Source: OMOG01 sp041485845
Lineage (GTDB): Bacteria; Acidobacteriota; Terriglobia; Bryobacterales; Bryobacteraceae
Direction of reading: 5' to 3'
Length of the DNA stretch: 9,717 bases
Assembly: GCA_041485845.1 (NCBI GenBank)
Contig: JBGPKH010000329.1
Span: forward strand, 1-9,717
The notes under the pieces were generated by a model that did not search any database, was not told the origin of the DNA, and was given only the letters and a program-made list of their open reading frames with translations. Of the stretch, positions 5,025 to 9,717 are shown in pieces. Position numbers and translations under genes: made by a program. The stretch's first letter is position 1; each line of letters starts with the position of its first letter.

Positions 5025-7514
5025 CTATTCGGTTCCGTAGTCCACTCTCAGTCTCAACTTCTCTCCGGGTTGCACCACGCGACTCACCGACCAAACCGTC
5101 AGCCCCACCCGGTTCTCGCTTTTCGCCGTCCATGTCAGGGAACAGCGGCCGGCCTGCTCCTTCGGGAAACGATTGACCATGACCGGCCCTCCGCGGCGGT
5201 TCACCACCCGCCATTCGCCATCCGGCTGGTCCACGCCGTTGTAGGACTCCGAGCCGGCGGGCATCTTTTCCGGCTCGATTAACGCCTTCTCGACCGTACC
5301 GCCATCCTGCTTCCGGTAACGGACCACCACCGCCTCGAGATCGCCGGGATCTACTTCCCATCGCGATTGCAGCACCGACGGCACGGGAGCATGGGTAGCG
5401 TTCTCCAGGATCGTCTCGGTGTGCAGCACCGCTCCCTCGAGGCGCAGACGCCGCTCGATCCGGAGCCCGTTCTCGCAGGTTCCGGTGAGCGATGCCTCGT
5501 TCGGCGAGGCTCCGGAATCCAGTTCCCACCTCGTGCTCCCGGGCATGCGCGTGACGTAGTCCGTGTACGGCGTGACCACGAGACCGCCCAGATCCGGATA
5601 CTGCTTGGCCCCGGGTTCGGGCTCCATCAGCAGATTCCTGCCGCTGCGCTTGTCGATGATATGGGTGATGCGCCCGCCCAGTTCGGGCACTACGTGCACC
5701 AGCAGGCGGCTGTTCTCCAGCGTGACCACGCGGTACGGGCGCACGTACCTGGCGAAGTCCTGGTCATCGCGCGCCGCGGTTGTCGACTCGCTGAGGTTGG
5801 TGATGCCCCACTGGCGCAGGCCGGACAGGAACGTGTTCCAGCGGTCCTTGAGCCCAGCGAGGTCCGCCGGGCGATACCACCCGCCTTCCACGGTGAACTT
5901 TTTGGCGCGCGTGAGGGTCGCATAGTCGATGCCCAGCCGCGCCTTCCCGACGCGCGCGCGCACGGCATCGCTCCCCGCTGCAGCGTCGGCCTCACGGAAG
6001 AGTCCGCGCGCACTGGCCAGGAACTCGTCACTGAGATACGGTGCGCCGGGCCGGTCAAAAATCCACAGGTGCCGCCCCAGCCCGTCAGGCGCCGGACGCA
6101 CCTGGCGGTGCAGGAGATCGAAGTAGGCGCGCAGGGCTTTGGCTGCTTTGCCGTAGTAGCCATCGAGAAATTCATCGATAAGTTTGTTGGCATCCGCTTT
6201 GACGTCCCACAACATCTTGGCCATCACGTAGGAGCGCAATTCGGCGTTTTCGGCGCCGCCGCCCTTGCTGACCGCGCCCTCCATGAACAGGCCCACCACG
6301 CCATGCTGCCGGTACATCGGAATATCCGCAATCAGCTCGTCAAAATCGGGGAAGGGGAGCAGGTAGTGGGCGAAATTGGTGTTGTAGTGCCAGACGTAAA
6401 GCTGGTCGGTGATCTTCGACCACGCCCGCAGGTTCTTCATGAAGTAAGCGTCGTATGGGCATTTCCCATACGGGTGCGCTTCGCAAGCGGCGATCGGGCA
6501 AAGGCGGATGCGCACATTGCGCCGGGGACGGGCCTTGGCCGGCGGATCTTCGGTGTACTGGTATGCCAGCGTATCGATCAATTTATCCGTGTGTTTCTTT
6601 TCGATCTCCGCGGCCAGCGCGTTGACGAAGCGCAGCAAGGGGCCGGAGTGCGCGCCGCCCTCCTCCTCTTCCACGCGGCGGCACCGATCGCATTCGCACC
6701 AGCCGTAGCGATCGTTCTGCGACACCGAAAGGATGGTGGCGTCGGGGTGCTTATCGATCCACTGTTCCACCGACTCGATGGCGATGCGCAACACGTCGGG
6801 ATTCGTCAGGCAGAGTTGGCCGCCGCGGTCGCGGCGCTGGCCGTCGATCAGCGAGAAGTACTCGGGGTGCTCCTTGAAATACCGGCTCGGCGGGACCAGG
6901 CTGTCGAACGAGTGAACGAACGGGAAATACTGCACCTTACCGCCGACGCTCGAATCCAGTTGCTGAAACGAGCCGTTGGTCTTGTTGCGCGCCGCCCAGT
7001 CGCGGTCCAGGGCCTCGCTGAAAAATGGCTCGCGATACTCGAAAGCCGGTTTTTGCCGCTCATCCAACGGTGCAACCAGGAGCGTGCGGGCCTTGGGGAT
7101 GCGGCTCACCTCCGGCGTGAGCCACCGGCAACCCAGCTTTTCCAGGAAGGTGTAGACGCCGTACATGCTGCCGCGCAGCCGGCCTCCGGCGATGACCACG
7201 TGCGGGCCAGCCGTTTTGAGTGCGAACCCTTCCGGCCCCAGATCCGCAAATGGAATCTTCAGGCTTAGTTTTTCCAGCGCCGGGCTGTTGCCGATCAGCA
7301 CCATCCTGCGTTGTGGTTCCGCGGTGATCGGCAACCGCGCGCCAGACATTTCTTGCAGAAACTTCTGCAGTTCTTCGGCGCCATGCCGCTCCGATGGCGA
7401 CGCATCCGGAGCGGTGACGATCGCGTAATCCGATCGCCCGTTTTCCACCAGCCTGAGGTTTGCGGCAAGACACGAAGCTGCCAATGCGCATAACAGACCG
7501 CCAGCCTTGTACAT
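5025..7514 (-). CDS. secreted DUF4838-domain protein, putative glycoside hydrolase-like
   Basis: This is an 829 aa protein. Residues 1-17 form a signal peptide (cleavage near CLA-AN), so it acts outside the cytoplasm. Residues about 25-145 resemble the N-terminal domain of alpha-glucuronidases and related enzymes (S-x-x-E-x-x-G-A-E-E-L-Q-K-F-L). The centre, about 160-480, matches DUF4838: it has the hallmark SVSQND followed by W-C-E-C-D-R-C (residues 272-278) and a later WHYNTNF segment. From about 597 to the end is a beta-rich domain like galactose-mutarotase or hydrolase C-terminal sandwiches (PELGGRI; GGLVVTPYTDYV). DUF4838 has no settled activity that I can state; polysaccharide processing is inferred from the domain company. 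The ATG at 7514 has GGAG only 3 nt away; a TTG at 7523 with GAGGG 6 nt upstream would add 3 residues. It diverges from the SDR gene and precedes the cupin gene. Confidence 0.9.
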   Translation of the reverse strand: MYKAGGLLCALAASCLAANLRLVENGRSDYAIVTAPDASPSERHGAEELQKFLQEMSGARLPITAEPQRRMVLIGNSPALEKLSLKIPFADLGPEGFALKTAGPHVVIAGGRLRGSMYGVYTFLEKLGCRWLTPEVSRIPKARTLLVAPLDERQKPAFEYREPFFSEALDRDWAARNKTNGSFQQLDSSVGGKVQYFPFVHSFDSLVPPSRYFKEHPEYFSLIDGQRRDRGGQLCLTNPDVLRIAIESVEQWIDKHPDATILSVSQNDRYGWCECDRCRRVEEEEGGAHSGPLLRFVNALAAEIEKKHTDKLIDTLAYQYTEDPPAKARPRRNVRIRLCPIAACEAHPYGKCPYDAYFMKNLRAWSKITDQLYVWHYNTNFAHYLLPFPDFDELIADIPMYRQHGVVGLFMEGAVSKGGGAENAELRSYVMAKMLWDVKADANKLIDEFLDGYYGKAAKALRAYFDLLHRQVRPAPDGLGRHLWIFDRPGAPYLSDEFLASARGLFREADAAAGSDAVRARVGKARLGIDYATLTRAKKFTVEGGWYRPADLAGLKDRWNTFLSGLRQWGITNLSESTTAARDDQDFARYVRPYRVVTLENSRLLVHVVPELGGRITHIIDKRSGRNLLMEPEPGAKQYPDLGGLVVTPYTDYVTRMPGSTRWELDSGASPNEASLTGTCENGLRIERRLRLEGAVLHTETILENATHAPVPSVLQSRWEVDPGDLEAVVVRYRKQDGGTVEKALIEPEKMPAGSESYNGVDQPDGEWRVVNRRGGPVMVNRFPKEQAGRCSLTWTAKSENRVGLTVWSVSRVVQPGEKLRLRVDYGTE

Positions 7515-7665
7515 GATCTCCAATCATATCCCTCGTGACGGCGCCTGGGAAATCATGGCCGAGCCGCCGAGGCCGGCGCCGCGATCGCGTTTTCATTGGG
7601 CCGCATCGCGAAGACCCACACGGCGAGCCTTCCCGGAGTACCCTGGAGAGTGAGCGCAATCGAGC

Positions 7666-8463
7666 ATGGCAGTTCTGGACTGGGAGCTTCAGGGTAAACG
7701 GGCCGTCGTCACAGGCGGCGCCAACGGGATCGGACTGGCGGTGTCCCGGCTGCTGGCTGCCGGCGGCGCCTCGGTGTGGATCTTCGATCTGGAGCGGGAG
7801 AATCCGGAGATTGCCGCGCGGCAGATCGGGGCGAAGGCCTGGGCCGCCGATGTGAGCAGCCGCGAATCGCTCGACGCCGCTTTTGCCGCGGCCGGAACAC
7901 CCGACATCGTAATTGCCAACGCCGGGATTGCCGCCGAAGCCGATTTCTGCGAGCTAACGACGGAAGACTGGGAGAGAATCGTGGCGGTGAATCTGACCGG
8001 CGCATTTCACACCGTGCAGGCGGCCGCCCGTCTCATGAAGCCGCGGCGCAGCGGAGCCATTGTGCTGACGGCGTCGACCAATTCCTACGATGGGGAGGCT
8101 CGCTTAGCCGCGTACAATGCGAGCAAAGCGGGGCTGCTGGGCCTGGTTCATACGGCGGCGAACGAACTCGGCCCCTATCGGATCAGGGTGAATGCGGTCT
8201 GCCCGGGACTGATTCGGACGCGCCTGACGGAGCGGCACTTCGCGAACCCGGAGATCCTGCGCGATTACTTCCGGCAGATTCCTCTCGGGCGTGGCGGCGA
8301 ACCCGGCGAGGTCGCAGGGGCATGTGTTTTTCTGGCTTCGAGTCTGGCCTCTTACATCACCGGCGCGACGTTGTTGGTGGATGGCGGCCAGATGTCGGCC
8401 AAATTCGGCACGTGGACGGACGCCAACGCCGAGTTCTCCGGGGGGCGCTGGCGTCTTCGATAG
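7666..8463 (+). CDS. short-chain dehydrogenase/reductase (classical SDR)
   Basis: The 265 aa protein is a Rossmann-fold NAD(P)-dependent oxidoreductase of the classical SDR family, cytoplasmic. Seen: the cofactor loop T16-G-G-A-N-G-I-G23; D41 at the end of beta-2, which favours NAD(H) over NADP(H); the D62-V motif; N85-A-G; and the tetrad N109, S137, Y150-N-A-S-K154 with the usual 13-residue Ser-Tyr spacing. P184-G and the C-terminal GATLLVDGG are also typical. The C-terminus runs about 20 residues past that motif. The substrate is not readable; sugar or polyol dehydrogenases and 3-oxoacyl-ACP reductase-like enzymes share this layout. The ATG at 7666 has only a distant GGAGAG (7645-7650), and a stop at 7651 rules out nearby upstream starts. 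It is divergent from the DUF4838 gene across 151 bp, so a common regulator is possible. Confidence 0.93.
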   Translation: MAVLDWELQGKRAVVTGGANGIGLAVSRLLAAGGASVWIFDLERENPEIAARQIGAKAWAADVSSRESLDAAFAAAGTPDIVIANAGIAAEADFCELTTEDWERIVAVNLTGAFHTVQAAARLMKPRRSGAIVLTASTNSYDGEARLAAYNASKAGLLGLVHTAANELGPYRIRVNAVCPGLIRTRLTERHFANPEILRDYFRQIPLGRGGEPGEVAGACVFLASSLASYITGATLLVDGGQMSAKFGTWTDANAEFSGGRWRLR

Positions 8464-8476
8464 GACGGGGAGGCTG

Positions 8477-8506
8477 CGCGCGTTAGGCGCCGATGGGCGC
8501 CGCGCG
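8477..8506 (+). terminator. strong GC hairpin after the SDR gene, candidate terminator
   Basis: GGCGCC (8486-8491) and GGCGCC (8496-8501) pair across GATG. The stem extends through CGCGC (8477-8481) with GCGCG (8502-8506) past a 4-nt bulge. It lies 14 bp after the SDR stop codon. There is no T-tract, so termination is uncertain. Confidence 0.35.
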
Positions 8507-8535
8507 TGCCGGCAAACCGCCCGTCAAACACAAAA

Positions 8536-8586
8536 GGGGACAGCCACTCCGTATCCGGCGCTTTTCCGGGAACGGGGCCTGTCCCC
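8536..8586. repeat. REP-like imperfect hairpin with GGGGACAG / CTGTCCCC termini
   Basis: GGGGACAG (8536-8543) and CTGTCCCC (8579-8586) are exact 8-bp reverse complements. The stem can continue by CC/GG past a one-base bulge, and an inner CCGG ... CCGG pair closes a smaller hairpin. An AAAA run precedes the left arm. Elements with AAAGGGGACAG-type ends are, to my knowledge, dispersed intergenic repeats in acidobacteria and other phyla, often next to REP-associated transposases (RAYTs). None is visible here, so this would be a solo element. It sits between the convergent SDR and RNA-binding protein genes. Confidence 0.6.
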
Positions 8587-8608
8587 CTAATCTCTTCAAT
8601 CGCGAGGC

Positions 8609-8992
8609 CTACCAGCGAGGCTCGCGGCGGCCACCACCACCGCCACCGCCACCGCCCGGCCGCCGGCCGCCGCCGCCACCACCTCCGGGACGTCCGCCGC
8701 CGCCGCCGAACCGGCCGCCGCCACCGCCGCCGCCAAAGCCGCGATCCGGCTTGGGCCGCGCTTCATTGACGTTGAGAGCTCGTCCGTCCAGGGTATAGCC
8801 ATTCAGCGCCGAAATCGCCTGATCCGCTTCTGATTCATTTTCCATTTCGACGAAGGCGAAGCCGCGCGAGCGGCCGGTATCGCGATCCGTCATAATTCTG
8901 GCGCTGTTCACGGCGCCGTATCTTTCAAACAGGCTTCGGACAGCCTCTTCGGTTGCATTGAAATCGAGGTTGCCCACGAAAATGTTCTTCAC
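8609..8992 (-). CDS. RRM-type RNA-binding protein with Gly-rich tail
   Basis: The 127 aa protein has one RNA recognition motif (residues 2-79) and a Gly/Arg-rich tail (85-127). RNP2 is I4-F-V-G-N-L9 and RNP1 is R43-G-F-A-F-V-E-M50, with the exposed aromatics F5, F45 and F47 that stack on RNA bases. This layout matches bacterial Rbp-type proteins known from cyanobacteria and other phyla, which bind single-stranded RNA and are often cold-induced; induction here is inference. The tail (DNA 8612-8740) is almost entirely Gly with RR, RF and RP interruptions, likely disordered and prone to length variation. GGAGG lies 9 nt before the ATG at 8992. A promoter at 9111-9139 gives a leader of about 110 nt. 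The gene follows the rRNA operon terminator on the same strand. Confidence 0.95.
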   Translation of the reverse strand: MKNIFVGNLDFNATEEAVRSLFERYGAVNSARIMTDRDTGRSRGFAFVEMENESEADQAISALNGYTLDGRALNVNEARPKPDRGFGGGGGGGRFGGGGGRPGGGGGGGRRPGGGGGGGGGRREPRW

Positions 8993-9047
8993 GAAAATCC
9001 TCCAAACAATTTGAAAGCGGGCTCATCGGGGAGGAGACACAAGCGGG

Positions 9048-9063
9048 GCGACGGTGCCGTCGC
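9048..9063 (-). other. leader hairpin of the RNA-binding protein mRNA
   Basis: GCGACGG (9048-9054) and CCGTCGC (9057-9063) are exact reverse complements two bases apart, so the leader RNA can form a very stable stem of 6-7 bp about 55-70 nt before the start codon. It is a candidate for mRNA stabilisation, temperature response or autoregulation by the RRM protein. No T-tract follows. Confidence 0.4.
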
Positions 9064-9110
9064 TCAGAAACACTCTGCCGGACTCGCGGAAGCTATTCAA
9101 ACGCGCTCCA

Positions 9111-9139
9111 ACTATACCACGAGTCTGGACTCCCGGCAA
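9111..9139 (-). promoter_or_regulatory. promoter of the RNA-binding protein gene, with operator-like palindromes
   Basis: On the reverse strand the -35 box TTGCCG (9134-9139) is 17 bp from the -10 box TATAGT (9111-9116), which carries the extended -10 TG (TGGTATAGT). The predicted start is near 9104. The spacer contains GAGTC-TG-GACTC (9121-9132), and a perfect 12-bp palindrome CCCGGTACCGGG (9141-9152) lies directly upstream of the -35. Both could be protein-binding sites. Confidence 0.6.
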
Positions 9140-9174
9140 ACCCGGTACCGGGGAAAAAGAGTGGGGGAACGAAC

Positions 9175-9205
9175 AAAAGGCCCGATCGGTTGGATCGGGC
9201 CTTTT
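9175..9205 (-). terminator. Rho-independent terminator of the rRNA operon
   Basis: AAAAGGCCCGATC (9175-9187) and GATCGGGCCTTTT (9193-9205) are perfect complements around a 5-nt loop. Read on the reverse strand, the 9-bp GC-rich stem ends in TTTT, 7 nt after the 5S 3' end. The A-tract on the other side makes it nominally bidirectional. Confidence 0.92.
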
Positions 9206-9212
9206 ATGATGA

Positions 9213-9329
9213 ACCGGGCAACTTCCTACTCTCCCACACACTTGCGCGTGCAGTACCATCGGGGCTGGGAGGCTTAACTGCCGTGTTCGGGATGGGAACG
9301 GGTGGGGCCCTCTCGCTATGGTCACCCAG
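9213..9329 (-). rRNA. rrf: 5S ribosomal RNA
   Basis: The reverse strand reads CTGGGTGACCATAGCGAGAG at the 5' end. It contains the conserved CCCGTTCCCATCCCGAACAC segment and the GATGGTACTGC and GGGAGAGTAGG blocks near the 3' end. The 5' CTGGGT pairs with GCCCGG at the 3' end (helix I). The length of about 117 nt is normal. Ends are set from helix I and may be off by 1-3 nt. Confidence 0.95.
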
Positions 9330-9473
9330 AAAGCGGAGAAGCCAGAAGCCGGTAGCCAGAATGCCCGCGCCCGGGTGTCGATTCTGACTCCTGTCTTCTG
9401 ACTCCTGACTTCTTTGAATATTGACGGGCTTGCGGAAAAAGTAGCGCATCGTCGTGTGCGCAGTAGTATTTTA
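9330..9473 (-). other. 23S-5S internal transcribed spacer with short repeats and a long imperfect stem
   Basis: The spacer is about 144 nt and holds no tRNA. It contains a tandem 14-bp repeat (GACTCCTGTCTTCT 9386-9399, GACTCCTGACTTCT 9400-9413) preceded by ATTCT. The complementary side carries AGAAG (9337-9341), CAGAAG (9343-9348) and CAGAAT (9357-9362). These match CTTCT (9409-9413), CTTCTG (9395-9400) and ATTCTG (9381-9386) in nested order, so the precursor can fold into a long interrupted hairpin, perhaps used in 5S/23S processing. Confidence 0.75.
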
Positions 9474-9717
9474 TGGTCAAGCCGAACGGGCGATTAGTAA
9501 CGGTAAGCTCAACGCATTACTGCGCTTACACATCCGTCCTATCAAACTGGTAGTCTTCCAGTGCCCTTCTAACCTTTCGGTTGGGAGATCTCATCTTGGG
9601 GAAGGTTTCGCGCTTATATGCCTTCAGCGCTTATCCTGACCGAACTTCGCTACCCAGCTATGCCACTGGCGTGACAACTGGATCACAAGAGGTTCGTTCA
9701 TCCCGGTCCTCTCGTAC
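9474..9717 (-). rRNA. rrl: 23S ribosomal RNA, 3' end (partial; continues past the window)
   Basis: On the reverse strand the window edge starts at GTACGAGAGGACC, the sarcin-ricin loop (about position 2655 in E. coli numbering). It then runs through recognisable domain VI sequence, including AAGCGCGAAACC and AGGACGGATGTGTAAGCGCA, to the 3' end GAGCTTACCGTTACTAATCG and about CTTGACCAT. About 244 nt of the gene are present. The 3' end is set by comparison with the E. coli terminus and may be off by a few bases. Confidence 0.95.

Noticed and set aside
5367..7268. A 633-codon open frame on the plus strand opposite the DUF4838 gene
   Set aside because: It is a GC-driven shadow: the minus-strand frame has a signal peptide, recognisable domains and a ribosome-binding site, while this one is rich in His, Arg, Val and Ala with no known fold.
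7495..7514. Lipoprotein signal in the DUF4838 protein (AASC near the N-terminus)
   Set aside because: The residue at -3 of the Cys is Ala rather than Leu, Val or Ile, and a standard signal peptidase I site (CLA-AN) fits as well or better.
9190..9449. Short frames over the 5S gene and the 23S-5S spacer on both strands
   Set aside because: They translate rRNA and low-complexity spacer sequence and are not protein genes.
9330..9473. A tRNA in the 23S-5S spacer
   Set aside because: No cloverleaf, T-loop GTTCGANTC-type sequence or CCA end was found on either strand.

Overview
This 9.7 kb GC-rich bacterial chromosome segment most resembles Acidobacteriota (Solibacter/Bryobacter-like). I infer this from Hanks-type kinases with transmembrane tails, a secreted DUF4838 protein, small C-x2-C proteins of a type I associate with acidobacteria, a Gly-rich RRM protein and a linked 23S-5S rRNA operon. 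No 16S or database search was available, so the phylum is an inference.

Layout. (1) 1-3133, plus strand: a possible upstream gene tail, then two tandem, collinear Ser/Thr kinase-family genes. The first (233-1579) has lost the Gly-rich loop, the VAIK lysine, the HRDxK lysine and the DFG motif, so it looks like a membrane-anchored pseudokinase. The second (1664-3133) keeps every catalytic motif and has a transmembrane segment after the kinase domain. The 84-bp gap holds three copies of a 19-20 bp repeat. A 32-codon mini-ORF starts on the first gene's stop codon (ATGA) and overlaps the second gene's start. (2) 3203-4287: an unrecognised 129-134 aa gene on the minus strand, then two small plus-strand genes for related Cys/His zinc-ribbon-like proteins. 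This stretch also holds a 10-bp-arm inverted repeat and a perfect 18-bp palindrome placed like an operator. (3) 4335-7514, minus strand: a large secreted DUF4838 protein followed by a secreted cupin, possibly one transcription unit for extracytoplasmic carbohydrate metabolism. (4) 7666-8463, plus strand: a classical SDR dehydrogenase, divergent from the DUF4838 gene. (5) 8536-8586: a REP-like hairpin with GGGGACAG/CTGTCCCC termini. (6) 8609-9717, minus strand: an RRM RNA-binding protein with its own recognisable promoter and ~110-nt leader, lying downstream of the terminator of an rRNA operon. The 5S gene and the 3' end of the 23S gene (cut at the sarcin-ricin loop) close the window.

The points most worth following up are the pseudokinase/kinase pair with its repeat-built bridging mini-ORF, the palindrome in front of the second zinc-ribbon-like gene, and the regulatory region of the RNA-binding protein. 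No CRISPR array, transposase, phage gene or tRNA was seen.
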